A DNA stretch of 64,000 bases from Actinopolyspora mortivallis DSM 44261 (GCF_000384035.1 NZ_KB913024.1:3909819-3973818), one strand, 5' to 3'. Shown: positions 36,977-46,726, counted from the stretch's first letter. A program made the numbers and translations. Notes: generated from the letters alone by a model not told the origin.

Positions 36977-37016
36977 CGGCCCGATCCGGCCGGGGCACCG
37001 TCGGCGGCCGCAGCCG

Positions 37017-37043
37017 CCACGGCCACGGGGCTTCGGGCCGTGG
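37017..37043. terminator. Hairpin between convergent diguanylate cyclase and AI-2E genes
   Basis: An 8-bp GC-rich stem with an 11-base loop in the 79-bp convergent gap. There is no U-tract. Confidence 0.5.
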
Positions 37044-37055
37044 TCCCGGGCTCGC

Positions 37056-38213
37056 TCAGGTCCGCGGGTTCGACTCGTCCTCGGTGTCGGTGGAGGTCGT
37101 GTCCGTCTCGGGAGAGGACTCCCCTTCCGGTGGCTTCGTCGCCGTCTCCCCGGCGGCGAGGGCACGCACGGCGGAACTGACCATGGCCAGCACCGGCACG
37201 GCCAGCAACGCCCCGATGATGTCCGCGACGATCACCCCGACGCTGATCGACAGCACCACCGCCAGCGGATGCAGCCGTACGGCGCGGCCGATCAGCAGGG
37301 GCTGGAGCACGTTGCCCTCCAACTGCTGCACCCCGAGTACCACGGCGAGCACCAGCAGGGCCGCTATCGGCCCGTTGGCCACCAGCGCCACCAGGACCGC
37401 CACCGCGCCGGAGGCGACCGCACCGACGATCGGGACGAACGCGGCGAGGAACACCAGGGCCGCCAGTGGCACCACCAGCGGCACACCGATGATCGCCAGC
37501 CCCACCCCGATACCGAGGGCGTCTCCCACCGCCACCAGGCCGGTGGCCCGGATGTAGCCGACCAGCGACTCGAATCCCCGCGTGCCGGCCAGGTCGATAC
37601 GGGAACGAGCCGCCTCGGGCAACGGCCCCAGCAGGAACAGCCAGATCCTCCTGCCGTCGTGCAGGAAGAAGATCAGGGTGAACAGCATCAGCAACATGCC
37701 GGTGAGGAAGTTGCCCACGGTGGTGGCCGTGGACAGCGCCCCGCTGGTCAGCTGTTGCTGGTTGTCCTCCAGCCAGGAGCCCACCTGGTCGATGTATTTG
37801 TTGATCTGTTCCTGACCCAGGTGCAGTGGTCCGCTGGCCAGCCACTCGCGGATGGTGTTCAGGCTCGCGACCAGTTGCCGTTGCAGGTCGGGCAGGCCGG
37901 CCACGAAGGCGTTGATGACGAAGGTCAGGATCCCGCCGACGGCCGCCAGCCCGCCGACGAGGACGACGGCCGTGGCCAGTCCCCGTGGCACCCGCATTCT
38001 GGTCAGCACCGAGACGGCGGGAGCCAGCAACGCGGAGAACAGCAGGGCGATCGCCACGGGGATCACCACCACCGACAGTTTGCCCACCAACCAGCCGAGG
38101 GCGTAGAGCATTCCGAAGATGACCAGCAGTCGCCACCCGAGGGCCGCCGTGACACGTATCGCGGGGGGGATCCGGGCGATCTCGTCGGAGTTCGTGACCT
38201 TGCTGACGCTCAC
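37056..38213 (-). CDS. AI-2E family transporter (UPF0118)
   Basis: A 385-residue membrane protein with about eight hydrophobic segments and a central amphipathic region (about residues 110-170). The conserved tail of the family is present: FVPIVGAVASGAVAVLVAL, GNVLQPLLIGRAVRLHP, then a final helix pair. The last 30 residues are acidic and Thr/Ser-rich. Members include the AI-2 exporter TqsA and various ion/proton antiporters, so the family name does not fix the substrate. It starts with GTG at 38213. Confidence 0.9.
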   Translation of the reverse strand: MSVSKVTNSDEIARIPPAIRVTAALGWRLLVIFGMLYALGWLVGKLSVVVIPVAIALLFSALLAPAVSVLTRMRVPRGLATAVVLVGGLAAVGGILTFVINAFVAGLPDLQRQLVASLNTIREWLASGPLHLGQEQINKYIDQVGSWLEDNQQQLTSGALSTATTVGNFLTGMLLMLFTLIFFLHDGRRIWLFLLGPLPEAARSRIDLAGTRGFESLVGYIRATGLVAVGDALGIGVGLAIIGVPLVVPLAALVFLAAFVPIVGAVASGAVAVLVALVANGPIAALLVLAVVLGVQQLEGNVLQPLLIGRAVRLHPLAVVLSISVGVIVADIIGALLAVPVLAMVSSAVRALAAGETATKPPEGESSPETDTTSTDTEDESNPRT

Positions 38214-38642
38214 AGGGCCACACTAGCGGTGCGCGGACGGAGAACGGTGGGACCGATCTCGCCGAGTGGGCCGGCGTCCCGGCACACGGTGGAATTCGTC
38301 CCGGTCAGTCGTGATCCGGGGCGGCTCGGTACCCACCGGCTTCCCAACGTGTGGGCGGGTCGGTGGTTCCGCCCGCTTCCGCGGGTCGTCCTGGTCCGCC
38401 GGCACCGGCAACATCACACGATGTGAGTAAGTCGGTGCGGAACGGATGCGTTGTCCGGGGGTGTTTTGGAAGAGTGATCCTCGGCGATTCGCTGGGAGTG
38501 CCTTCGGCGCGGAGGTCGTGACGACGCGGAAGAGCCCGAGACCGGTGGTTGGTCCCCGTGGGACCGGCCCGGCAGGGCCGCTCGTCCGTCCCTTCGGAGG
38601 TGCTCCGGCGTTGACGTTGTCCGAAGGAGGCCGCTGAGTCCC
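38214..38642. other. Divergent promoter region
   Basis: 429 bases between the AI-2E gene and a secreted protein gene. No gene is supported; the stretch 38410-38480 is lower in GC and is the likely promoter of the secreted protein. Confidence 0.35.
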
Positions 38643-39692
38643 ATGCCCGTTGACGATCAGTGCTCGTCGGCGGCCGACCGCCAACGGCGGTGGCTGTACC
38701 GCGCGCTGATCGTGGTGGGTGGCACGGTGGCCGGGATCTCGGCGGCGTGCCTGCTCGGGACCGCCCACGCCGCCTCACCGACCGAGTCGGACACCACGGA
38801 CCGGACACCGTCGCGGGCGCAGCGGCAGGCCTCCCCTCAGCAGGAGGCCCGTGCCGACAGCGGTCCGCTGGCCGGGCTGGTCCGTTCCCTGACGGGAGCC
38901 ACGGAACGCCACGACGGCGCGGAGGCCGCTGGGACGACGTCCGAAGCGGAGCACACGCGGCACTCCGAGGAAACCGGGTCGCCGAGCGCGGACAGCCGGC
39001 GAAGCACCACGTCCTCCGCCGAGAGTTCCGGGAAGCGTGACTCCGGGGTGACCACTGTGCTCGATCCCGTCACCGACTCCGTCACCTCCGGGGTGGAGAC
39101 GGTGCGGCGGGGTGCCGAACCCGTCCTCGATCCGGTGCGGCGGGCCGCCGACACGGTGGTTTCCGGCACGACCGGGCAGGACTCCCTGACCGGAGCGGTC
39201 GGAGGGGAACTCGAACGGGTGCGTGACTCGCTGGTGACCACCGACTCCCACGAGGCCCAGCGCTCCTCAGAGAGCACGGTCACCCACCCCGCACCCTCCC
39301 GGCCGCGACGGACACCGGACGTCCACACGGAACCGAGGACCGAGCGGACTCCCGAGGCGGAGGCGGACTCGACACGGTCGCGGACACTGACGAACCGTTC
39401 CCCCTCCCTCGCCACTCCGGGAGCCGAACACCTCCTGCCCGAGCGGGCCGTGCGGAAGGAACCCGTCAACAGCAGGCAGCACTCCCTCGATCTTCCCCCC
39501 TTCAGCGGCGGCGGCTGTGCCTGCGGCACCGACACCACCAACCCGAGCGGTGGTTCGGCTTCCGGGATCGGACTGACCGGCTGGGTACCCGCCACTCCCG
39601 CCGTCACCGCCAAGCCGCTCTCCGCGACCGGTTCCGGAACCACTCCCCCCGTGGACACCGAGGGCCCCCAACCGGGCACCACCCCCGACTGA
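38643..39692 (+). CDS. Secreted low-complexity protein of unknown function
   Basis: A 349-residue product with an N-terminal export signal (core RALIVVGGTVAGISAACLLG, cleavage likely after AHA). The mature part is mostly disordered Ser/Thr/Arg/Glu-rich sequence with a hydrophobic-valine section containing the near-repeats VLDPVTDSVTSGVETVRRG and VLDPVRRAADTVVSG (about residues 135-180). A GGGCACG motif appears near residue 295. It has no recognisable enzyme or binding domain. The next gene on the same strand is another secreted disordered protein 207 bases away. I do not recognise its family. Confidence 0.65.
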   Translation: MPVDDQCSSAADRQRRWLYRALIVVGGTVAGISAACLLGTAHAASPTESDTTDRTPSRAQRQASPQQEARADSGPLAGLVRSLTGATERHDGAEAAGTTSEAEHTRHSEETGSPSADSRRSTTSSAESSGKRDSGVTTVLDPVTDSVTSGVETVRRGAEPVLDPVRRAADTVVSGTTGQDSLTGAVGGELERVRDSLVTTDSHEAQRSSESTVTHPAPSRPRRTPDVHTEPRTERTPEAEADSTRSRTLTNRSPSLATPGAEHLLPERAVRKEPVNSRQHSLDLPPFSGGGCACGTDTTNPSGGSASGIGLTGWVPATPAVTAKPLSATGSGTTPPVDTEGPQPGTTPD

Positions 39693-39899
39693 TTCTCGCA
39701 CCGCCGCTTTCTTCCCCCTCGTGTGTGCCGGACACGGACCGAGGTGACGGGAAGCGACACGCGGCGACGTCCCCTCCCGACTGAGCGGGAGCCGCCGATC
39801 CGTCGATCGGCGCACCGGACCTTTTTCCTGATTCACCGGAAGGCTTGCGCACAGGGCGTGTCCCTGTGACGTGGGAAGAGAAATCCAAAGGAGAGTTTC

Positions 39900-41345
39900 A
39901 TGCAGAGTTGGGCCAGGCGAGGCGTGCAGGCGGCGCTGGTCACCGGAGGAATGCTCGCGGCAGGCACCGGTGTCGCGTCTGCCTCCGAGAACTGCCCGGA
40001 ACGTCCGACCTCCCCCTTCGGCGGGCCACTGACACCGGCCGAGGCGGCGGGGGACGGCACCCCCAGTCGAAGCGGCGTGTGCTTCGCCGGGGAGCTCTTC
40101 CCAGACACGGAGGAGACCCTGGTGCTGCCCGCCCTGGACGGAGATGGGGAACGGGTCTCCAGGCTGTCCGAGGCCGACACCCTGGTCGGCAGCATCGCCC
40201 CGATCCGGGAGACTCCGGCGGAGGCGGACAACGAACGCACCCTGCGGATTCCACGTATCACGGACGAACTAGCCCCGGATCTCCCCCGTGAGGAACAGTG
40301 GATCCCACCCCAGGAACTTCCGGATCCGACCGGGCACTCCGCCCCCTCCGCCGGGCGTGGGGAACCGTGGGGATCGGCCCCGGAGAGCTCGGCCGTGTCC
40401 TCCACGGTTCCCCAGGACAGGGTCTCCGCCTGGACGGCTCCGGCCGAGCGTCCCCGGGCCAGGCACGCGGCCGCCGCCGAGGAGGCGAGACCGGCGGACG
40501 GTCCGCACCGTTCGGTGAGTTGGTCGGGCGCCCTGGCCCACGAGACCGTCCCCGTTTCCGGGCACAGCGGGGAGGAATCCGCCGAGACCGCCAGGCACGC
40601 GCTGGTTCTCCCCGAAGAGGAGGTGAGCGCTCCCGCCTCCTCCTCGCCCGCCGAGGGCATCATCTCGATGTGGCGGGGTTCCGGAGGCATGCTGGACACC
40701 GCCGCGGTGGACCTCACCACGGTGGGATTCGAAACCGGCCCGGACCTGCGCGCCGTTCCGGAACGGGTGCTTCGCTCGGCCGTGTCGACCGACGCCGGGC
40801 AGCGGCGTGCGGTCTCCGAGGAGAAGGCTCCGCTCGACCTTCCCGGTGAGGTGCACCAGCGGGTCGACGAACTTCCCACCCTGCCCGACCCGGCGCTGCT
40901 GTTCCCCACCGAGGACGTTGACGGTGCCGGTGGGTTCCCGCCGGATACCGGGATCTCCTTGTCCGGCGAGGACGAGGCGAACACTCTGGGCGGAAACACC
41001 GACGAGGTCGGGTCCGCCGCTCTCACTCCCGTTCGGGACTCGGGTGAGGCCGAGGTGACCAGGACTTCGGAAGAGGTGCTGTTCACCCCGGTACCGGAAC
41101 TCTCCGAGGTGAGCGTGCGAGTGGTCGACGAACTGGCCGCGGCCGTGCCGGAGCGGCGGGTCGTGACGTCCAACCCGTTCCGGGAGACCACGATCGCGCG
41201 CCGGGGTGCTCCGGAAGGCGGTGTGGCCCTTCCGATCCTGGACCGGGCGCCGCAGGTGGATGCCCTCGAGGGCATGACGGTGCCGTTGCCCGCGGTCGAG
41301 GCCGACGGTACCCCCAGGGTCGGGGCCGCAGGCGCGGCGGCGTAG
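39900..41345 (+). CDS. Secreted acidic protein of unknown function
   Basis: A 481-residue exported protein. The signal peptide (residues 1-28) reads VQAALVTGGMLAAGTGVASA, followed by SENCPERPTSPFGGPLTP. The mature part is acidic, Pro/Glu/Thr-rich and likely extended, with short hydrophobic patches such as ETLVLPALDGDG and TIARRGAPEGGVALPILDR. Two cysteines near the N-terminus (in ENCPERP and SGVCFAG) could form one disulfide. The start ATG 39900 is firm (AAAGGAGAG upstream). The family is not recognised by domain; a wall-associated or spacer role is possible but unproven. It ends before a strong bidirectional terminator. Confidence 0.68.
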   Translation: MQSWARRGVQAALVTGGMLAAGTGVASASENCPERPTSPFGGPLTPAEAAGDGTPSRSGVCFAGELFPDTEETLVLPALDGDGERVSRLSEADTLVGSIAPIRETPAEADNERTLRIPRITDELAPDLPREEQWIPPQELPDPTGHSAPSAGRGEPWGSAPESSAVSSTVPQDRVSAWTAPAERPRARHAAAAEEARPADGPHRSVSWSGALAHETVPVSGHSGEESAETARHALVLPEEEVSAPASSSPAEGIISMWRGSGGMLDTAAVDLTTVGFETGPDLRAVPERVLRSAVSTDAGQRRAVSEEKAPLDLPGEVHQRVDELPTLPDPALLFPTEDVDGAGGFPPDTGISLSGEDEANTLGGNTDEVGSAALTPVRDSGEAEVTRTSEEVLFTPVPELSEVSVRVVDELAAAVPERRVVTSNPFRETTIARRGAPEGGVALPILDRAPQVDALEGMTVPLPAVEADGTPRVGAAGAAA

Positions 41346-41449
41346 CCGCGGGGCGCGTACGACCGGGTCCGACCACCCCGGTGGTACGTCCCCCTCCCGG
41401 GAGCGTGTGACCGTTTCGGCGATTGTCGGTCACCGGGGCCCCGGGACAG

Positions 41450-41484
41450 ACGGGGCCGGCAAGCTCGTGGCTTGCCGGCCCCGT
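41450..41484. terminator. Strong bidirectional terminator
   Basis: A perfect 14-bp stem with a seven-base loop lies between the convergent secreted-protein and GT87 genes, with a short T-rich stretch on its right. Confidence 0.85.
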
Positions 41485-41552
41485 TCTTCGTGTTCGGGGG
41501 TCCTCACCCTCCGAAGAGGAGGCCCTTCGTGGGCGGTGACGGGAGTGCGGGC

Positions 41553-42875
41553 TCAGCGGGCCGATTCCACCTCGGAGGCCGGGTTTCCGGGATTCGGGGT
41601 GCGGCCGCCGCGGCGGTCGGTCACCCCGAGGTAGGCGTGGTAGACCAGGAATCCCACCCCGAGGTACACATAGGCGTTCCCGATCAGGTGTTCGAAGAAG
41701 TTCCAGGTCAGTTCCTTGCCGTCCCCCTGGGGGGCGTACCAGTGCGGCCCGATCAGGTAGAGCTCCGCGGCGAGGGTGGTCGCCAGCAGCAGGGGCAGGT
41801 TCCGGTGCCGGTATCCCCTCTCGAAGAGCAGGATCAGGCCGGCAACGATCCACACCCAGTGGTGGGACCAGGAGATCGGTGAGATCAACAGGCCGAACAC
41901 GGCGTTGAGCACGAGCGCGGTGGGCAGGTCGCGCCTGCCGGAGCGCGGGTACAGGGCGGTCCACATTCCGAACACGGTCAGTGCCGCCGCCAACAGCACC
42001 AGTACTCCCAGCCCCAGAGTCTGCCACGGTTCGGGGACGGCCAGCTTGGCCAGCAGGGAACGCAGGGAGACGTTGCCGGCGTAGATGGAGGCGTCCCCTT
42101 CGAACTGGGGACCGAAGGACACGTTGCCGCTGCTGAAGACCTGCCGGGTCCAGAAGTGGACGGCGTCCTCGAAGGCGAGCAGGAATCCGAGGGCGACGGT
42201 GCCGAGCAGGGTGGTCACGGCGGTGAGGATCGTGCGCACGTCGCGGCGCAGCAGGGGAAACAGCAGGAAGACCGCGGGGGTGAGTTTGATTCCCGCGGCT
42301 ATGCCGATCAGCAGGCCGCGCGGGTAGGGCGGTTTCCGGGTCCCGTCGACGCGCCACAGGCAGTCGACGGCGACCAGCGCCATGAGCACCAGGTTGATCT
42401 GGGCGTAGGTGAGCGTTTCGAGTACCGGCTCGGTGACCGTGGCCAGGGGCAGGAGTACGGCGGTGAACAGCAGGGCGCGTCGGCGGGTGCGCTCCCCCAG
42501 GGGACAGGCGCGGAGCACCACGTAGAGCGTGCTCAGCAGGGCCAGATGGCTGACCAGCATGATCACGGCGACGGCCTTGGTCTTGGACACCACCGCCAGC
42601 GGGGCGAAGACGAACGCCGCGAACGGCGGGTAGATGAAGGGAAGCCGCAGTCCGGACTCGGTCGGTGGGAGATCCTGGTAGATCGGCGTTCCCTGGAGCC
42701 AGGCGCGGGCTCCGAGCTGGTACACCTCCCCGTCTATGTGCCCGTGCGGATTGATCGCCGAAACCATGACGAGCGCGCAGAACTCGCACAGGGCGAACAC
42801 GATGATCAGTTTGCGGTGTTGCCGGAGAACTCCGATGAGGGATCCCCTGTTCGGGGGAGGGGCGGTGGGCTGCAC
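41553..42875 (-). CDS. GT87/DUF2029 family polyprenol-phosphate-sugar-dependent glycosyltransferase
   Basis: A 440-residue polytopic membrane protein with about ten hydrophobic segments. The first external loop carries the acidic catalytic region of GT-C enzymes, NPHGHIDGEVYQLGARAW, followed by LPFIYPPFAAF, which is typical of GT87. LISPISWSHHWVWI is a further family motif. Known members such as PimE add mannose from polyprenol-phosphate-mannose to phosphatidylinositol mannosides on the outer face of the membrane. That role is likely but not proven here. It starts with GTG at 42875. Confidence 0.85.
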   Translation of the reverse strand: MQPTAPPPNRGSLIGVLRQHRKLIIVFALCEFCALVMVSAINPHGHIDGEVYQLGARAWLQGTPIYQDLPPTESGLRLPFIYPPFAAFVFAPLAVVSKTKAVAVIMLVSHLALLSTLYVVLRACPLGERTRRRALLFTAVLLPLATVTEPVLETLTYAQINLVLMALVAVDCLWRVDGTRKPPYPRGLLIGIAAGIKLTPAVFLLFPLLRRDVRTILTAVTTLLGTVALGFLLAFEDAVHFWTRQVFSSGNVSFGPQFEGDASIYAGNVSLRSLLAKLAVPEPWQTLGLGVLVLLAAALTVFGMWTALYPRSGRRDLPTALVLNAVFGLLISPISWSHHWVWIVAGLILLFERGYRHRNLPLLLATTLAAELYLIGPHWYAPQGDGKELTWNFFEHLIGNAYVYLGVGFLVYHAYLGVTDRRGGRTPNPGNPASEVESAR

Positions 42876-43168
42876 TCTTGAACCGTCCTGTCGGCTACGA
42901 CCTGGTTGTCGGTTGTCGGGAACGACACCAGATTAGGAGGTCAGCTCCTTCTCCAAGCTCCCCACCGTATTCATCGACTCGTTGTCGAACTGTTGTCCGG
43001 GGCGGGTGAGTCGATCAATCGGAGTCCTTTTCGCCATATGTGTTGACGCTACGTAAGTGACACACTGAAAAAACACCATGACGTGTGGTAGTCGCGCTCT
43101 TGAATTTGGTCCCGCCACAAGGGGAGGCTCACAACCACTGCTCCATCTGGTGGGGAGGGTAGCTCCGA

Positions 43169-44026
43169 ATGAGTGTTGTCTATGCCACTGGCGCATCCCA
43201 GCTCACCGGAGTGTGGGATGAACTCATCATGGGACTGACCGCCGGATTCATGCTCACCGACGAGCGTGGCCAGGTGCTGGCCACCAACGACGCCGCCGCG
43301 GATCTGATGCGGCTCGACCGCACCGATCTGCTCACCGGATCACGTCCCAGTGGTTGGGCGATGCAGGACAGCACGGGTGCGCACCTGCCGGACTGGTCGG
43401 ATCTGACCAGCCAGGTGCTGCGTACCGGTACTCGCATGTCCACCCCCGTGGTCATCACCCAGCACGGCAAGCCGAGCGGACACCTGTGGATGGATTACCA
43501 GCCCGTCCGCATGTACGCGCAACAACGTGTGCTGATGTTCCTACAACCGGTGGACACCGACGTCCCCCATTCCCGGGGGATGGTGGATCCGCTGACCGGC
43601 CTTCCCGGGCGCGTGCTGTTGCTCGACAGGCTGGACCAGGCGCTGGCGCGGGCACGGTGCCGGGGCACCGTGAGCACGCTGGTGCTGGTCGACGTGCGCA
43701 GGCTCGAACAGTTCAACGTGGAGCACGGTTTCGCCCAGGGGGACGAACTGCTGACCGTGATCGCGGGACGGCTGCGCCAGAGTCTCAGCGACGAGCACAC
43801 GGTGGCCCGTTTCGGCGGGGACGAGTTCGCCCTCGTGGTGGAACATCCCAGTGGGAACGGGGCCGAGATCGCGGAGGGAGCCCGCAGGGCGGTGGTCCGA
43901 CCGATGCGGCTGGAAGGCAGGCAGGTGCGACCGAGTGTGCGGGTTTCCTGGGTGAGCAGCGACGGAAAGGCCTCGGTGCACTCGGTGGTCCACCGCGCCG
44001 AGCAGCAACTACGGGCCAAGGAGTGA
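43169..44026 (+). CDS. PAS-GGDEF protein, atypical
   Basis: A 285-residue soluble protein. The N-terminal PAS-like domain (about residues 12-125) reads LTAGFMLTDERGQVLATNDA. A GGDEF domain follows (about 135-280) with intact GGDEF in ARFGGDEFALV. The substrate-binding loop is unusual: the expected DxDxFKxxND appears as LVDVRRLEQFNVEHG, and there is no RxxD I-site (SDEH at that position). It may be a weak cyclase or a GTP/c-di-GMP effector. ATG 43169 is downstream of a GGGGAGGG run. It is convergent with the GGDEF-EAL gene. Confidence 0.85.
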   Translation: MSVVYATGASQLTGVWDELIMGLTAGFMLTDERGQVLATNDAAADLMRLDRTDLLTGSRPSGWAMQDSTGAHLPDWSDLTSQVLRTGTRMSTPVVITQHGKPSGHLWMDYQPVRMYAQQRVLMFLQPVDTDVPHSRGMVDPLTGLPGRVLLLDRLDQALARARCRGTVSTLVLVDVRRLEQFNVEHGFAQGDELLTVIAGRLRQSLSDEHTVARFGGDEFALVVEHPSGNGAEIAEGARRAVVRPMRLEGRQVRPSVRVSWVSSDGKASVHSVVHRAEQQLRAKE

Positions 44027-44165
44027 GTGTGTTTCGCCGGGGGTGATCCCCCGAGGGGCGGACGAGGCGTGACCGCCGTTCCGGCGGCTCCCCGTCCGCG
44101 TCGAGGCGAGTTCCCGCCGACGACTCCGGCGAACTCGGTTTCGCGTCCCGCTGTTGCCCGACGGG

Positions 44166-46355
44166 TTACTTCCTCCACCACTCGGCGTCCTGCGGCGCCG
44201 CCAGCAGCGTGCGGACGTCCTCCGGAGGTCCGGGTTTGGCGAAGAACCATCCCTGGCCGGTCTCACAGCCGATCTCCCTCATACGCGTCGCCTGGGCCCG
44301 CGTCTCCACCCCTTCCGCGGTGACCGTCAGTCCGAGGGCGTGGGAAAGGTCCACCACCGTCCCGATGATCCTGGCGTCGACCGGGTCGATGTTCTGGTCC
44401 TCGCCCACTCCCTCCATGAAGGAGCCGGCGATCTTGAGTTCGTGCACCGGCAGGTGCCGGAGGTAGGCGAGGTTGGAGTAACCGGTGCCGAAGTCGTCGA
44501 TCGCGATGCGCACCCCCATCCGCGCGAGTGTGCGCAGGGTCTCCAACGGCTCGTCCGCCGTGCTCATGATCGCGCTCTCGGTCAGCTCCAGCTGGAGCAT
44601 CCCCGGCTCCAACCCGGTCTCGTCCAGGATCTCGGCCACGTCGGAGACGAGGTTGGGGTCCCGGGACTGGCGTACCGCCAGGTTGACGCTCATGAACGGG
44701 GCCGCGGAACCGAACTCGTCCTGCCAGAGCCGGGCCTGCTTGCACGCCTGGCGCAGCACCCAGCGTCCCAGGGACACGATCATGCCGGTTTCCTCGGCCA
44801 GCCCGATGAACCGGTCGGGCCCCAGGCGTCCCAGCTCGGGATGCCACCAGCGCACCAGCGCCTCCACCCCGGACACCCGGTAGTGGTCCAGCCCCACGAG
44901 CGGCTGGTAGTCGACGTAGAACTCGTTGTGCTCCAGCGCCGCCGGCATGGTGGCCGACAGCCGGAACTGGGCCACCTCGCTGGCGTTGCGCTCGGTGTCG
45001 AACAGGGCCCACTGGTTCTTGCCCTCGGCCTTGGCCCAGTAGAGCGTGACGTCGGCGTCGCGCATCAGCTCGGCCGGGGTCTGGCCCGTCACGGGGCGTT
45101 CCAGGATCCCGATGCTCGCCGAGACGAACAGTTCCTGGTTACCCACCCTGATGGGGGAACTCAGCGCGTCGAGCACCTGTTCGGCGATGTCGACGGCCTG
45201 TTGGGTTCCCCGGGAGCCCTCGATCAGGATCACGAACTCGTCCCCGCCCATGCGGGCGACGAGGCGGTCCTGCCCCTGGACGGTCTCCGCCAGGCGTTGG
45301 GCCACGGTGACCAGCAGGTCGTCCCCGACGTGGTGACCGAGACTGTCGTTGATGACCTTGAAACCGTCCAGGTCCATGTAGCACAGCGCCACCCGCCTGG
45401 GTCGTTCCGAGCCGGTGTCCTCGTTCAGCGCCTCGGTGATCCGTTCGAGGAACAGGGCGCGGTTCGGCAGTCCGGTGAGCGGGTCGTGCAGGGCCTGGTG
45501 GCGCAGCCGGTCCTGCAACATCTTGCGGTCGGTCACGTCCTCCATCAGGGCGACCTGGTAGAGGGGCAGACCGTTCTCGTCCCGTACCAGGGAGACGATC
45601 AGTTCCGTCCAGGACTTGGTCCCGTCGGGACGGGTGAACCGTTTCTCCATGCGGTACTGCTCGCGCTCGCCGCGGACGAGTTCCTCGTAGACCTGCCAGA
45701 CGGTGTCGGTGTCCTGCGGGTCCATGAGGTCGTAGACCCGCAGGCCTTGCATCTCCTCGGCGCTGCGTCCGAGGATGCGGCGCAGTGAGGCGTTGGCTTC
45801 CAGGATGAGGCCCTCGGTGTCGGCGATGCCGATGCCGATGGCCGCTTCGGAGAAGATGGCGCGGAAGCGGGCCTCGCTGGTGCGCAGGGCCTGCTCGACC
45901 GAGTCCCTGGCGTCCAGGACGGCCTGGCGGATCGCCTCCTGCTCGTCCAGGGTGCGTTTGCGCGCGGCCTGCATGAAGCCGCCGCAGATCGCCGCCTGCA
46001 CGGCCGAGACCCGGGTGCGCAGTTCCGGGGTCTCGGTGAGGCCGAACAGCGGGAGCATGTGCTCGCCGACGCTCTCGATCGTCTTGGCCAGGGAGTCGGC
46101 CCCGGTGAAGTGGATGGCCACCAGATCGGCACCGACGGCGCGGGCGCCTTCGGTGTCCTGGGGAGTGCTGAGCAGCGCCTCGGCCAGGCGGTCGGTGTAA
46201 CGTTCCAACTGCTCCTCGACCTCGGCCCCGGTCATCGGCACATAGCTGGTACCGACCAGTGCCCGGGTCCAGGCCGCGGCGAACTCCCGCTTGTGTCGTC
46301 TGTCCACATCCGTCACGTCATGAGCGCTCGATACAGGCGCTGTCCAGCCGGTCAT
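44166..46355 (-). CDS. PAS-GGDEF-EAL bifunctional c-di-GMP enzyme
   Basis: A 729-residue soluble protein. An N-terminal helical sensor region (about residues 15-170) precedes a PAS/PAC pair (about 175-295, with FSEAAIGIGIADTEG). A GGDEF domain follows (about 300-465, GGDEF intact in ARMGGDEFVIL, I-site absent). The EAL domain (about 480-720) has EALVRW, SVNLAVRQ, LELTESAIM, IDDFGTGYSNL, TAEGVET and GQGWFFAKP. The LKIDRSF motif reads LKIAGSF, which keeps the lysine but loses the Asp. Both synthesis and breakdown of c-di-GMP look chemically possible. ATG 46355 is chosen over the longer frame because GAGGGCG precedes it. Confidence 0.9.
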   Translation of the reverse strand: MTGWTAPVSSAHDVTDVDRRHKREFAAAWTRALVGTSYVPMTGAEVEEQLERYTDRLAEALLSTPQDTEGARAVGADLVAIHFTGADSLAKTIESVGEHMLPLFGLTETPELRTRVSAVQAAICGGFMQAARKRTLDEQEAIRQAVLDARDSVEQALRTSEARFRAIFSEAAIGIGIADTEGLILEANASLRRILGRSAEEMQGLRVYDLMDPQDTDTVWQVYEELVRGEREQYRMEKRFTRPDGTKSWTELIVSLVRDENGLPLYQVALMEDVTDRKMLQDRLRHQALHDPLTGLPNRALFLERITEALNEDTGSERPRRVALCYMDLDGFKVINDSLGHHVGDDLLVTVAQRLAETVQGQDRLVARMGGDEFVILIEGSRGTQQAVDIAEQVLDALSSPIRVGNQELFVSASIGILERPVTGQTPAELMRDADVTLYWAKAEGKNQWALFDTERNASEVAQFRLSATMPAALEHNEFYVDYQPLVGLDHYRVSGVEALVRWWHPELGRLGPDRFIGLAEETGMIVSLGRWVLRQACKQARLWQDEFGSAAPFMSVNLAVRQSRDPNLVSDVAEILDETGLEPGMLQLELTESAIMSTADEPLETLRTLARMGVRIAIDDFGTGYSNLAYLRHLPVHELKIAGSFMEGVGEDQNIDPVDARIIGTVVDLSHALGLTVTAEGVETRAQATRMREIGCETGQGWFFAKPGPPEDVRTLLAAPQDAEWWRK

Positions 46356-46726
46356 GCCTGCGGCGCCCTCCGCTCGTCGTAGTCGCCCGCGCAAGGTACT
46401 CGGGGAGCATACGGTTGATGCCGCCCTTCGGTCGAACGCGGAACCTGCTGTCACCCAGGGTAGCTACCGGAAGTGGATTGGCAGGAGACGCGGACCAAGA
46501 TCGAAAGCGATGTTCATGTCACCCGACCGGGTCGAGTTTCGTCGTTTGAGCGGTGTCCGTTTTGCCTCATTGTGGGCAGAAGGTAACACGATACCTACCG
46601 GAAGCGGTGAAACGATCGTTTCCTTGATCACACGATCGGTGTTCGACAACGGCAGCCACCCGCGGACTCGCCTGAGCGCTCAGGCACCACACGGCAAGCT
46701 CCGACGCACGTACCAAGGGGAAGCGT
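46356..46726. other. Divergent regulatory region with two perfect palindromes
   Basis: The gap between the GGDEF-EAL gene and the lysozyme gene is lower in GC than its surroundings. It holds GAAACGATCGTTTC (46609-46622, perfect), GCCTGAGCGCTCAGGC (46670-46685, perfect) and a GGTA-N6-TACC repeat (46582-46595). These are candidate operators or a transcript hairpin upstream of the lysozyme. Confidence 0.5.

Noticed and set aside
43020..43110. BldD-type operator upstream of the PAS-GGDEF gene
   Set aside because: TTGACG and GTGAC half-sites are present but spacing and symmetry do not match the known BldD box.
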